64,000 bases of DNA from Nannobrachium achirus (GCA_963921795.1 OY997642.1:27446960-27510959), one strand, 5' to 3'. Counted from the stretch's first letter, positions 1-10,156 are shown. A program made the numbers and translations. Notes: generated from the letters alone by a model not told the origin.

Positions 1-300
1 AGACCCGCTGATCAAACGGAAGAAAAAGTTAATTCCGCTGAGGTAGACGTGAAGGGTAGAGGTACGGAGGTGAAGTTGAGAATGACTGAGTGTGATGAAG
101 GCTGCGACAGTGGTGACGTCTGAGGACGGGAACGGGATGCCGTAGTTGGTGTGGAATCGCTTGAAGGCATTCCAGGCCGTGAGATAGCTGGTGAGTGTCC
201 CGGGTGCGAACCCACTGATGATGTGATGGCGTGATTGTATGATGAGCTGCTGAAGTTGTGGGTTCAGATGAATATGGTCTCGGAAAACTGAGGAATGAGT
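1..300 (-). CDS. Tyrosine recombinase (YR) ORF of Ngaro-like retrotransposon, N-terminal part, cut by window edge
   Basis: Integrase-like tyrosine recombinase that would insert the circular cDNA of the element. The minus-strand frame with codons starting at 229 and every third base below is open to the window edge and contains YLTAWNAFKRFHTNYGIPFP followed by a segment with VYLSGINFFFRLIS. This looks like the SAM-like core-binding domain found at the N-terminus of phage-type integrases. The catalytic R-H-R-Y part would lie left of base 1. The frame overlaps the end of the RT-RNase H ORF (stop 264-266) in the +1 frame, as expected for DIRS-order elements. No ATG start was identified, so the right limit is approximate. 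A smaller ORF at 12-215 is a shadow in another frame. Confidence 0.8.
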
Positions 301-1883
301 GTTGGGTGAGGGTCCGCGTCCGGAGCTAGCAGACGAAACCTCTGAAACGAGAGACGGGAGAGAGAATCGGAGATTAGGTTATGATGGCCGGGTATGTGGG
401 CAGCACGGATAATGAACCGATGAGTGACTGAGGTCCAGATGAGGCGACGGAGGAATGGCATTATTTCGGGTGAGTTGGAGCGGCCTTTATTGATTATTTC
501 TACTGTTGCTTGGTTATCTGAGTGAATGAGGATGGATTTCTGCGCCCATTCGTGACCCCAAATGAGCGCAGCAATGACGATGGGATAGATTTCGTGGAGT
601 GCAGATGAGGGGTGAGCGGAGGGGGGGGTGAAGGCGAGGAATTCAGGTGACCATTCTGACGCGAACCATCGACCCTGGTAGTAGGCACCAAAACCGATGG
701 ATGGGGCTGCATCCGTGTACAGCTGGATGTCGTCTGGGTTGGAAATTAGCCTATCGTAAAATAAGGTAATTCCGTTCCACCGTTCGAGGAGGTGGCACCA
801 GAGGCGGAGGTCTGTGTGGCAGGAGTGATCTATGGTGACGTTATCGTGCAGGTTGGGTACGGATGAAGCTGTGGTGAGGAGGTGAGAGATGAAGGGACGG
901 CCTTGGGGAATAATGCGAAGTGCGAAGTTAAGGTGACCGAGTAGTGCCAGGAGTTGTCGTTTAGTGCAGTGGGGGGCGAGAAGGTAGTTTTGGAGGAGTA
1001 AAGTGATTCGGTTTAACTTTTCCAGGGGGAGTGAGGCCTTGAAGGCAACTGTGTCCAGTGTGATTCCGAGGAACTCGAGGGAGGTGGAAGGGCCGATGGT
1101 TTTAGCCTCGGAGAGGGGAACTCCGATGTCCGCAAACACTTTCCTAAGAATGGAAAGGCCGTGCCCTAAAGGGGTGGACGGGGACTCGACGACCAAAAAG
1201 TCGTCGAGGAGGTGGACGAGGTGAGGTATGTGGTGGTTGTTTGTTAAAATCCAGCAGAGTGCTTCGGAGAGTGAATTAAACAATTTTGGGCTACTTTTGC
1301 AACCGAAAGTAAGTCTGACCGCGAAGTAAAAGGAACCCTTCCATGACACGCCGAAAAAAGGCCAAAAATCAGGACACAAGGGCAAAACTTTAAAGGCGTT
1401 TGTGATGTCTGCCTTAGATAACATGGCTCCGTGACCGGCGAGGTGGATCAAGTTAATTGCATGTGTGACGGTAGAGTAATTCATCGAAAAGTCATGGCTG
1501 GGGATTAAGCTATTTATGCTAGGAATATCGGAGTTGTGGGGAGAGGAGAGGTCCAAGATGAGGCGCTTCTTGCCAGAGTATTTCCTTGTGGCCACTCCGA
1601 TGGGGCTAATCCTGAAGACCGGAAAAGGTGGCCTGTCGAAAGGCCCCATCATGAACCCCTCCTCTACCTCCTTGGCCAGGAGTGTGTCGACTGCGGCGGG
1701 GTCGTTGATGGCGGACTGGAGATTATGGCAAATGTGAGAGGTGGACGGTGTGGTTACTAACCCGGGGTGGAAACCATGAGAAAATCCGTTGATAAGGAAT
1801 TTGACAAATGGCCGGTCGGGATGGTTGCGGAGGGCGTTGGCGAAGGCTGGGATGATGATGGGTGTCTTGAGGAAACGGCCTAG
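264..1883 (-). CDS. Reverse transcriptase-RNase H of Ngaro-like retrotransposon
   Basis: Copies element RNA into DNA. The open frame starts at 1883, directly after the gag stop codon and in the same frame. The first ATG is at 1652, leaving 77 codons before it that look like real pol sequence. Counting from that ATG: RT motif A LSKADITNAF (Asp82), motif B GCKSSPKLFN (about 118-127) and catalytic LLDDFL (Asp150-151). RNase H follows with LYTDAA (Asp314), LHEIY (Glu354), HSDNQA (Asp379) and ISDSLSR (Asp429). All catalytic acidic residues are present and no stop interrupts, so the copy looks young. There is no methyltransferase-like region between RNase H and the recombinase, which favours Ngaro over DIRS1. 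Expression probably depends on readthrough of the gag stop. Confidence 0.9.
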   Translation of the reverse strand, partial: LGRFLKTPIIIPAFANALRNHPDRPFVKFLINGFSHGFHPGLVTTPSTSHICHNLQSAINDPAAVDTLLAKEVEEGFMMGPFDRPPFPVFRISPIGVATRKYSGKKRLILDLSSPHNSDIPSINSLIPSHDFSMNYSTVTHAINLIHLAGHGAMLSKADITNAFKVLPLCPDFWPFFGVSWKGSFYFAVRLTFGCKSSPKLFNSLSEALCWILTNNHHIPHLVHLLDDFLVVESPSTPLGHGLSILRKVFADIGVPLSEAKTIGPSTSLEFLGITLDTVAFKASLPLEKLNRITLLLQNYLLAPHCTKRQLLALLGHLNFALRIIPQGRPFISHLLTTASSVPNLHDNVTIDHSCHTDLRLWCHLLERWNGITLFYDRLISNPDDIQLYTDAAPSIGFGAYYQGRWFASEWSPEFLAFTPPSAHPSSALHEIYPIVIAALIWGHEWAQKSILIHSDNQATVEIINKGRSNSPEIMPFLRRLIWTSVTHRFIIRAAHIPGHHNLISDSLSRLSFQRFRLLAPDADPHPTLIPQFSETIFI

Positions 1884-1886
1884 TCA
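1880..1886 (-). promoter_or_regulatory. Predicted stop-codon readthrough site TGA CTAG between gag and RT
   Basis: Minus strand reads GCA TGA CTA GG. Gag ends at the TGA and the RT frame continues without interruption in the same frame. UGA followed by CUAG is the context described for efficient readthrough in several vertebrate genes, and UGA-C with CUA is used by some RNA viruses. Confidence 0.65.
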
Positions 1887-2805
1887 TGCAGATGAAGTGG
1901 GGTTGTGGGGGCAGGAGGCGCGAGAGTGGGCTCCCCCGCAGAATGAGCATACGTGCAGGAATCGACAGGATGACAACGAACAGCCGCGGAAATTGTAATT
2001 GTTGCAGAGTTGTCTGCCTGCCTGGAAGAGGAGGGGTCTTCCCCTGCAGTCTTTAGCGCTGGAAGGTTCGATGATGCGTGTGTTGGGAGATGGTTTTGGC
2101 ATTATGGGCGGGGGTGGAGCTGCTGAACGATTTCGGGGTAACAGAGGAGGTGGATTGGTGGAAATGGTGGATGATGCTTTGGTGGGGCGGGAATTTTGAA
2201 TGGCTGTGGTGCAAGCGGCTGCTGGGTGGGAGGGGGCACCGCACAAGTTGCAGGACAGGGCGGCCCTGGCCGCGAACACCCTGCAGTACAATTCATGGTC
2301 CAGGGCCCCCCAGTAAGTACCCAGGTTAAACTGAAGGATACGTGCTGCAGCTTGTGTGGCAAAGAGCACATGATAATTATAAAAACCTGTGCCGCCGAAA
2401 CGAATGGATAGTTCCAATACCAGGGACATGTAATGGTCCAATTCGGCCCGACGGCCAGGGTAAACGGAACATATTACGTCCCTGAATAAGGAAAATGCAT
2501 AGGCAAATTCGGTAGAGGTCAGATCTCTAGATCGAGAAGGGAGGGATTGGCGAAGCTGAGCTAAAAGGCCAAACGGAGTAGTTATCTCCCTATTGCGAAG
2601 TGGGTCGGATATGGATGGCTGCACGAGTTCGGCCAGATCTAAATACGTACCATTGAGTATTTGCTGGCGTAGTGAAGCTGACACTGGAGAAGGCCGTGTG
2701 GCTTCAGACAGGGGAGGAACGGCTGCTGAGGCCGTAGCCAGAGTGTGGGAGGGAGCTACGGCATACGAGGCGTTAGGCATATGAAATGCGGGGAAGGGGG
2801 GGGGG
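1884..2805 (-). CDS. Gag, C-terminal part with zinc-finger motifs (Ngaro-like retrotransposon)
   Basis: Continuation of the gag-like ORF in a different frame from its N-terminal part. The true junction is probably in the 10-G run at 2796-2805; the open frame itself extends up to 2963. The segment has a conserved-looking helical region (for example LRQQILNGTYLDLAELVQPS), then CNLCGAPSHPAAAC and a cysteine/histidine cluster CNNYNFRGCSLSSCRFLH followed by CSFCGGAHSRASC. These resemble CCHC/CCCH knuckles that would bind element RNA. It ends at TGA (1884-1886) followed by CTAG. Family assignment rests on gene order and neighbouring RT/YR; gag itself is poorly conserved. Confidence 0.8.
2796..2805 (-). 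other. Homopolymer tract where the gag reading frame shifts by +1
   Basis: Ten G on the plus strand, ten C in the coding sense. Coding continuity is in one frame upstream and in the +1 frame downstream; nine C would make one continuous gag ORF. It could be a sequencing or assembly indel, a mutation of this copy, or a slippery site. Confidence 0.7.
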
Positions 2806-4989
2806 AGGGGGTGCCTGCGCAGCCTGGGAGAACAGGGAGGACAGCATGGAGAAGACCTGGGCTGCATCAGGCAAATGTGAGGCCTGGTTGGGAGCTGCGG
2901 GCTGCGAGGGTGGAGGAGGGACGGCTGACGAAGGCGCTGCCTGAGGGGAGTGCACGACCCCACTGTTGGGAGCTGAGACCATGGAGGAAGTTGCGGAATG
3001 AGACGAGGGAGCGTGCCGAGCGCTACGACGTGTGGAGCGTCGTGGGGGGGGAGGAGTCGGAGGCCATTGAGCTGGAGGTGGAGGCGGGGAGTTCTGGGGC
3101 GCTTGCCGGTGTGCCGAGCGAGAACGTCGAGCGGGGGGAGGAGACTGGGGGGGTTGAGAAGCTGGTCGGCGGCGACCCGCCAGGGGAGGCCCGTGGCCGC
3201 GACCAGGCGGCGAGGACCCGGGGCGGCGGCCCGGAGGAGAAGGCGCGTGGCGGCCAGGTGGTGAGGGCGCGAGGCGGCCAGGTGGAGAAGGCGCGTGGCG
3301 GCCAGGTGGAGAAGGCGCGTGGCGGCCAGGTGGAGAAGGCGCGTGGCGGCCAGGTAGAGAAGGCGCGTGGCGGCCAGGTGGAGAAGGCGCGCGGCGGCCA
3401 GGTGGTGAGGGCGCGAGGCGGTGGGCTAATGGAGGGGGCACGAAACGGCGGCCAGGTGGAGAAGGCGCGTGGCGGCCAGGTGGAGAAGGCGCGTGGCGGC
3501 CAGGTGGAAAAGGCGCGTGGCGGCCAGGTGGAGAAGGCGCGTGGCGGCCAGGTGGTGAGGGCGCGAGGCGGTGGGCTAATGGAGAGGGCAAGAGACGGCG
3601 GCCAGGTGGAGAAGTCACGAGGCGGCGGTCTGAGGATGGTGCATGTTGATTGGCGGGAGAGGACGAGGGTCGTCGGTCTGAGGACGGTGAGTGGCGGTCT
3701 TGAGATGGAGGTTCGGAGCAGCGATCTGCTGTCGAGGGTGGAGGACGCACGTTGCGCTGGTGTGGAGGAGGGGAGGAGGGCTGTTGGCTTTGGCCCGAAG
3801 TCAATTGGCGCCCAACTGATGAAGGCCTAGTATTGGGTGGAGGCGGCGTGCAGCGTCTGACGGCGGAAAGTGGAGTGCTTTTCTTAGTCCTCTTTTTTGG
3901 GACGGGAAGTTGCTGCGCTGATGAAAGTGGCGTGCGGCGTTGGGAGGAGGGGAGGGGAGGCGTACGGCGCGAGTTCGGGGGAGGAGACGCACGGCGTCGG
4001 GAGGGGGGGAGGGGAGGCGTACGGCGCGAGTTCGGGGGAGGAGACGCACGGCGTCGGGAGGGGGGGAGGGGAGGCGTACGGCGCGAGTTCGGGGGAGGAG
4101 ACGCACGGCGTCGGGAGGGGGGGAGGGGAGGCGTACGGCGCGAGTTCGGGGGAGGAGACGCACGGCGTCGGGAGGGGGGGAGGGGAGGCGTACGGCGCGA
4201 GTTCGGGGGAGGAGACGCACGGCGTCGGGAGGGGGGGGAGGGAGGCGTACGGCGCGCGTTCGGGGGAAGAGACGCACGGCGTCGGGGGGAGAGAGGGTTG
4301 GGGGGGAGGGAGGGAAGGGAAGGGAGGGTGGGGTGGTGAGGAAAAGGCGGGGCGCTCAAGAGCGCCTGCCTTTGTGCGGGATCGATTGGGGACGGACGAG
4401 GAGCACGTCGGCCAGCGTGAGAGTGAGGGGAGGAAGGGGGAGGGGAATTGGGCCGAGCGTGCACCTGCCGTATGGAAGACTTAAGATGTTGTTTACTGGG
4501 AAGTTGCTTTGGAATTGGATTCGCTGGAAAGGGGGCGGAGGAAGACGGGTGGGAGGCGGAAGAGCGCGTGGGGCGATTGGACCGGGAGGGCGGGGCCGCG
4601 GGAGACGCCGCTCCCGGACGCTCGGATCGGAGATGGGCCAGATAGGCCGCGAACAGGTCCGCCTTTCGGTCCGTCTTCTGGAAGGGGACTCCGCTCGCCG
4701 TAAGCACGGACTGCAGGCCGGCGACGTTCCACTCGGATATGGCCATCAATGGAGCAGCTCGTGGATGTGTGCCGGCGGGATCACGGCGAGGAGCGGAAGC
4801 GGCGAGCGAAGTGGAGGCATCAGATGGATAGCTGGGCTGATGCGGCTGAACGTGCCTTGGTTGTGCCGCTGAGACAGAACTGGAGCTGGCTGAGCCGCTG
4901 GTTTCGGGTATAGTTGTGCACGACACGGGAGTGTATAACAATTCCTCGTCGGAGGCGTGCACGTTAAATGGCTGTTCACGCTCGTCCAT
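2796..4989 (-). CDS. Gag-like ORF, N-terminal part, Pro/Arg/Ser repeat-rich
   Basis: First ORF of the retrotransposon. The frame is open from 5082 to 2773. The preferred start is the ATG at 4989 (MDEREQPF), because the 31 residues before it look like translated leader. Near residue 95 lies a short SAP-like stretch, WNVAGLQSVLTASGV followed by KADLFAAYLAHL. Most of the rest is low complexity: 19-residue repeats (RRRASPPPNSRRTPPLPP type) around 3940-4290 and 8-residue repeats (SPPGRHAP type) around 3200-3620. Toward the end it becomes Ala/Pro-rich and runs into a 10-C tract, after which the gag reading continues in the +1 frame. The frame otherwise terminates at 2773-2775. Confidence 0.75.
3200..3625. 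repeat. 24-bp minisatellite inside gag
   Basis: About 16 imperfect copies of a 24-bp unit (plus strand GGTGGAGAAGGCGCGTGGCG + GCCA) coding for an 8-residue Pro/Gly/Arg/His/Ser unit on the minus strand. The unit is a multiple of three, so the coding frame is kept. Confidence 0.9.
3940..4292. repeat. 57-bp minisatellite inside gag
   Basis: About six near-identical 57-bp units, each coding 19 residues rich in Arg, Pro and Ser on the minus strand. Near-identity of adjacent copies indicates recent expansion. Stops are absent from several frames on both strands, which generates long spurious ORFs. Confidence 0.9.
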
Positions 4990-5236
4990 GACGGACGGCG
5001 AGCGAAACAACTCTGAATATGAATAAATAAATACTACCTGACTTATACGCTGGCACTGTTGGGATAACAATAGCTTTAACAACTTAGCAACAGTGCGGCT
5101 GATGAAACAAACGCGAGGAATAGGCGATGAGGGATTAACACAAAGAAGCGTTACCTTGTTTGGACGAGCGACGTGAGAGCGTACTGTGCGTTCTACGTGA
5201 GCAGAGTCAAACAGGTAAGTGACGTGATCTGAGGTG

Positions 5237-5244
5237 TATTTATA
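5237..5244 (-). promoter_or_regulatory. TATA box of the retrotransposon 5' region
   Basis: Minus-strand TATAAATA about 250 bp upstream of the gag start at 4989. A start near 5208 would give a leader of roughly 220 nt. This suits the 5' terminal repeat of a YR retrotransposon, but the element's outer boundary could not be fixed; it lies somewhere before about 5450. Confidence 0.5.
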
Positions 5245-5664
5245 CTGTGTGATTGCTGTGCGATTGGCCGATGGGGGAACGTGGTTGTATTTGATAAGGT
5301 GATAAGGAACGTGAGTGGCTGTGGAGAGCGGAGGCTACGTGGATGGCTGAGGCGAGCAGTGACGGTGATCGCAGTGGGTGGTCTCCACTCCTGAACTTGC
5401 GTTAGAGCACAAGTGCACAACTACATTACCAGAATGGGCCGAATGCTGTTTAGTAAATTATTACAAATTTGTTTTAGTAAATCTTCTTGCAGTGCCAGTT
5501 GAGTCGAATTCTACTGCACTGTAAAATGTACATAATCACTAGTGCTACTGTGTACAGGACATTATAAGGTTAGGTAGTATCTATTAATAAGCTGTTGTTG
5601 TCATTTTATGAACTTCCTTGTACGAGTTGTACCAATTACTTTAGGAACTTACAGTACATAGAGA

Positions 5665-6377
5665 CAGTGGTTCTCAAAGAATTTCATGTCAACGTTTCCC
5701 AAATGTATTTGGGACCATCTGAAAATAGTTTGAGCCAAGAGACGATTCGTGTAGTCAAATGACAAGAATTATTCCAAATATTTATTTTTCCTAAAATAGC
5801 TGATCTACAAGCTTAAAGGAGTAGTTCACCCCCAAAAAGTATTTTTTTTCTATTGCTTACTCATGCCATGGAGACTTGAGTTCAATAATATATATATTTT
5901 TTTGTATTTGTTAGCCTGATTTCAGACTCTGCGCTGAGCAGTCCACTCAGAGAGTGGGTGGGTCTATTGGCTGGAGCCAGGCAATGTATTTGTTGCATTC
6001 CTTAGACAAAAAATGTATTATAGTCAATTTAACCCATTGATTCCGGATGGGGACCCAAATGCATTCGGGTCCCCATCCGGAATCAATGGGGGTACATTTA
6101 TTGTAATCAAATTATTGTCTTAGGAATGCAACAAAAAACTAAAAATATGATTGAACTCAAGTCTCCATGGCATGAGTAATCAATGGGAAATAAAAGTCAT
6201 TCCTTTAAGTTCACATGCCGCATAGCTTTATAGATTGTCTATTTTTGAATACCCAAAATGTAAAATAGGTTTAAAGTGGTAAAACTTTGATGCTACATTA
6301 ACTAATTTTGCTGGCGACCCCATGGGACTCCCGAAAGGACCCCTGGGGGTCTCCGCACCACACTTTGAGAACTACTG
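5665..6377. mobile_element. hAT-Charlie-like non-autonomous element, interrupted by a second MITE
   Basis: Begins CAGTGGTTCTCAAA and ends TTTGAGAACTACTG, an inverted pair typical of hAT-Charlie-like elements. Its central hairpin module (arms 5791-5814 and about 6213-6248) is split by an inserted TTAA-flanked element at 5813-6208. Confidence 0.7.
5813..6208. mobile_element. MITE with TTAA ends inserted in the hairpin of a hAT element
   Basis: TTAA at both ends. Inverted repeats include CATGCCATGGAGACTTGAGT near both ends (5860s and 6150s) and a central perfect hairpin at 6030-6090 whose arms read GATTCCGGATGGGGACCC. The TTAA flanks suggest piggyBac-type mobilisation, but this is not proven. 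Confidence 0.65.
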
Positions 6378-6676
6378 GACTAAGTCACTGCTGGGGGAAA
6401 AGGAGCACTTTCACGACTCACTAGCTGACCAGTTAGAGCCTGGTTTGATCCCAGCTGGACACAGAATATCAGAGAGGTTAAAGGAATGCAATCATTTAAC
6501 CTCTCTGATATTCTGTCTCTCTAATCCGGCCTGTTTAAATAAAACAATCCTCCAAGCATGACGCTGTACGGTCGGCACATTATAATGTGCTCCAGACCCT
6601 GTGCACATCTCTGCATGTACAAGTGTGTATATTGACAATGTCTACTGCAAACTTTCAAATGTCAAGGTCTCCCCTC

Positions 6677-6709
6677 AACTCTGACAGTGTACTGTACACT
6701 GTCAGAGTT
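6677..6709. repeat. Perfect palindrome of the AACTCTGACAGTGTAC family
   Basis: Arms AACTCTGACAGTGTAC and its reverse complement, adjacent. Related hairpins occur at 20532-20557, 56794-56870 and 63590-63660. Confidence 0.8.
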
Positions 6710-7181
6710 ACAGACTTGTATGGGTCAATCTTGACCCCCCTAAAGGAACCCACAGAGTCCCTGAAATCCACTTTCCACTGGTCTACTGTATGAATGTTGA
6801 ACATACTGCATATAAACCTATAATATGTGATGTTTAGCATGTAAAACCTTTCAGGTCAAGAACCAAAAGAGAGGCAGATTAGACGATTGTGTTGCTTCGT
6901 GCCGCATTAGCTTTTCACTACTTCTTAATTATTAGAATGTCTTATTTACAGTATGGGATTTATTAGATTGGTTTTTCTGTCTGTTTTAAAATGTCTAAAA
7001 TGATTTTATAAACTAATTTGTTTTTTGAAATTTAAAGTTTTAAATCGGATTTTGATTTTTTTAAATGTAGGAAAAGAAAATTGGATTTTTCTTGAGTCGT
7101 GATCCATCCGTGACCCACTGTTTGGGAAACAGTGCTGTAGTAGATCGCTGGTTCTCAATTTACAATTTGGGAAACAGATTA

Positions 7182-7456
7182 GGGGCGGCATAGCTCAGGG
7201 GTAGAGAAACTGGTATTAGAGCACGAAGGGTCCCCAGTTCGAATCCAGGCTCCCCCTGAGTTAATGTCGAAGGGTCCTTGGGCAAGACTCTGAACCCCTA
7301 ATTGCCTCCGGTGAGCAGGTTGGTACCTTGCATGGCTTCCTCCGCCACCGGTGTATGAATGTGTGTGTGAATGGGTGAATGTAATGCACAATCTATGTAA
7401 AGCGCTTTGGATTAAAAGCGCTATATAAATGCACCATTTACCATTTTACCATTTTT
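7182..7456 (+). mobile_element. tRNA-derived SINE with L2-like 3' tail (V-SINE-like)
   Basis: Head has a tRNA-like A box (TAGCTCAGGGGTAGA) and B box (GTTCGAATCC). The middle contains GGTCCTTGGGCAAGACTCTG, like the conserved central domain of V-SINEs. The tail has GTAAAGCGCTTTGGATTAAA and GCGCTATATAAATGCA, the 3' stem-loop shared with L2/UnaL2 LINEs, then a short ACCATTT repeat. It is not a tRNA gene because the anticodon arm and 3' half of a tRNA are missing. Confidence 0.85.
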
Positions 7457-7520
7457 ACAATTTAAGCATTTAGCAGACACTCTTAATCCAGAGAATGAAT
7501 CAGTACGTCATCAATACATC
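7457..7520. repeat. Dispersed fish repeat fragment (TTAGCAGACACTCTTA)
   Basis: TTTAGCAGACACTCTTAATCC matches a similar stretch at about 58520-58570 (TTTAGCAGACCCTCTTAGG). Family not identified. Confidence 0.5.
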
Positions 7521-7965
7521 AAATGGAAAGAAATAGTAGGCTGATCTAAGAAAAAAGGTAAACTAAGCACCTATTCAGAAAAAACATCATAAATATCAAA
7601 TATTTAAAAAAGCTATCTAAATTACACGTATGGTCATTGAGGGTAGGTAAGTGGTACGGTAATTGTTATGGGCTAAGGTGGAGTCTGAATAGATGAGTCT
7701 TAGTTCTAAGTGCAACTGGGAGTTTATTCCATAGTTTGGGGGCCAGGAGGACGAAGGTTCTCAATGAGAGGTCTGGACAAATGGATCTGTAAAGGTCCAT
7801 TTGGTTCTTCTGAGGGAAAAAGCTACTAGTTGGTTCGATTATTAGTATTTTGCCCTCATACCCAGGTCACGATGTGCACGTTGATCATGTCAACATTCAT
7901 CCTGCAGCACCAGTTCAGCTTACCGAATGTGCGTTCCCAAATGGAGAACACACAAACAGTTGTCA

Positions 7966-7966
<1 letters not shown>

Positions 7967-7994
<28 letters not shown>
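7967..7994. repeat. Poly-C run
   Basis: About 28 consecutive C on the plus strand, interesting mainly because such runs are sequencing-prone. Confidence 0.9.
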
Positions 7995-7996
<2 letters not shown>

Positions 7997-8763
7997 CTTC
8001 TGGACCAGTTGTCAAGAAGAGCTTACAAGAGTTGTTGTAATGGTGACGTGGTGACATACTGTAAAAGGACATCATAAACCTTTCTACACTCTCTGGGTTA
8101 AATGAACACTGAGGATGTTACACTGTAGATTGGGAAATCATATCGTCTCTGCAGAGGGAAAACCTCTTATCTCCAATACTGTAACTAACTGTACTGTAAA
8201 AAAATAGCAAATAGCAGATCTATAAGCTCAAATCCCTGCGCCAAGCTTGTGGATCAAGTATATTAATATAGTATGATCAAGTAGGGCATTGGTTTACGAG
8301 AAAACACAATAAGTTAGAATATGGAGATGGTTTCTTCCCGACAGCAACAATATAACATGGGAGTTGTTGTTTGGCCCAATCCATAACACACTGGGACTCA
8401 TTGAATGACAAAAGGCTGAGAATGCCTACTGTAGATACAGATACTGTAGATGAAAACACTGCATGCTGTTGGAGAAGTTAGAGAAGGCCAGAGGTCTGCT
8501 GTTTTGTGCTGTTCGTGTGTTTACTGCATAGCTGTCGTGGTTTGGGGGCTCTGTGGGTCTGTGGCTGTGGTGACGGGAGAGGACAGACAGTTGCCTCGGA
8601 GGCTGGTGGTTGGGGGGAGGGGGGGGGGGGGTACTGTAGGGAGACATCAGCATGAGAATGGGAAGGGAGAGAGATAGACAGATCGGGAGAGAGAGGAAGT
8701 GGTGGTGGTGGGGTGAGGAGAGATCGAACCTCTTTCAACCTGGTTGGTGTCCCTAACTCCCAG

Positions 8764-9206
8764 CTATGGATGGGACGATACGCGATATTATCGTTTATCG
8801 ACGTGATAAAAACACTTGCGGTAATCGTATCGTGGAGATTTAATTTATCGTGATATTGTCCTCCGTCATGCACTGGGATGAATTCACCTTTTATATGCCG
8901 AGCTGCATATCCGGTACCACTTAAAACCCTCTATTATTGGTAAAAGGTAGGCCTACTTATAATATGCGTACTTGATACAGTCTTTTTTTCACTCTCTATC
9001 AAATGTCTTTGCCAAAACATAGCCGATCTACAAGCTCACAACGCGTCGCGTTTCGACGCGTTGTGAGTTTGTAGATCTGCAATTTTTTTGACAAATGTTC
9101 CGCCCCAGGATAATGGGTTTTGATTATTGCGATAATATCATAAATTGTGATTTCTTTGGTCACAATAATCGTGATATGACATTTTCATATCGTCCCATCC
9201 CTAGTC
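8764..9206. mobile_element. hAT-like MITE (GGATGGGACGATA ends) with central hairpin module
   Basis: Left end GGATGGGACGATA, right end TATCGTCCCATCC. It contains a central hairpin (9013-9088) of the recurring family. Direct repeats next to the ends are only partly matching. Confidence 0.6.
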
Positions 9207-10087
9207 CCTGCTCTGGGAATGTCATTATAGGCGGAATTCATACAGAGGTTTCCCCCAAAAAAAGAAAGTTCAACATTAAAAAGATGTACATTTTCCAAAT
9301 TCCCAAAACAGACAATCTACAAGCTCAAAACTTACGCATGTGAGCTTGCAGACCTGTTATTTTCGCTATTAATTGTTTGACAAAGAGGGCTAATAATAGT
9401 TCTTGTAACTCCAAGTGAACACATTTCTCTTCCAGACACGGGGAAAGGGGAAAGGGAGAAAAAAGGAGTGAAAGGACTGAGTCAGCAAAATTGCAGGGGA
9501 CAGGAGCCAGATGAGTCATGTAGGCCCATCACACACAGCCAAACACTAAGTAGTATCTAAACCCTCTGAGATGAAATAGGACACAGAAAAGAGAGAGGCG
9601 GTCAATTGAGAAAAAGCCCAGAGACTTGAAAGAAAGTTAAGGAGAAACGGTAGTGGAAGAAGTACTCCCTCAGTTTATATACTTGAGTAAAGTTTGCAAT
9701 ACCAAGTAAAATGCCTGTAATAATAATTTGACTAAAAAAAGTAAAATCTCGCAAAATGTGGTTTTGCTTGTTCGAGAATACAATAGTCTGCGATGCAACG
9801 CGTTGAGAGCTTTGCTATTTTCGAATAGACAAAGTTTAAAATAGGGCTCAATTGTCTGTTTTCGCAATAATAATCGAAATGGACATGCTCAGGTAAAGTA
9901 TAAAAGTACATAGAAGTTGTAAATGTACAGAAACCTCCCATCTCAATTTTATTTTATTTTATTATTGTCATTCATAGTGCCACGTTTCCAGCTTGTAGAT
10001 CTGAATCTGGATCTGAATGCTGAATTTTGGACATATGAGGTATCTATATAGAGACGTTATAGTAGTTACTTTACCACGGAGGAGAAA

Positions 10088-10092
<5 letters not shown>

Positions 10093-10150
<58 letters not shown>

Positions 10151-10156
10151 AAGAAA
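10093..10156. repeat. (GA)n microsatellite
   Basis: About 28 GA units ending in degenerate AAAGAAAGAAAG. Confidence 0.95.

Larger units (their letters stand above)
1..5430 (-). mobile_element. Ngaro-like (DIRS order) tyrosine-recombinase retrotransposon, 3' end beyond window
   Basis: Order on the minus strand is TATA box, gag (two frame segments), RT, RNase H and tyrosine recombinase, with no DDE integrase, protease or methyltransferase. This order defines Ngaro-type elements. Domains and catalytic residues are intact except for the homopolymer frameshift. None of the hairpin modules or MITEs common in the rest of the window occur inside it, which agrees with recent insertion. Its right boundary (5' end) is approximate. 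Confidence 0.8.

Noticed and set aside
3200-4292. CRISPR-like repeat arrays
   Set aside because: Units are contiguous tandem copies without unique spacers, inside a coding frame of a eukaryotic retrotransposon.
2745-4872. Long plus-strand ORFs (up to 361 codons) opposite gag
   Set aside because: They come from the stop-poor minisatellites; the minus-strand frame fits the retrotransposon order and the plus-strand proteins show only Gly/Arg repeats.
7182-7260. Possible tRNA gene
   Set aside because: Only A and B boxes are tRNA-like; the sequence continues into a SINE body with an L2-like tail. Same for 18470, 47102, 53925 and 58380.
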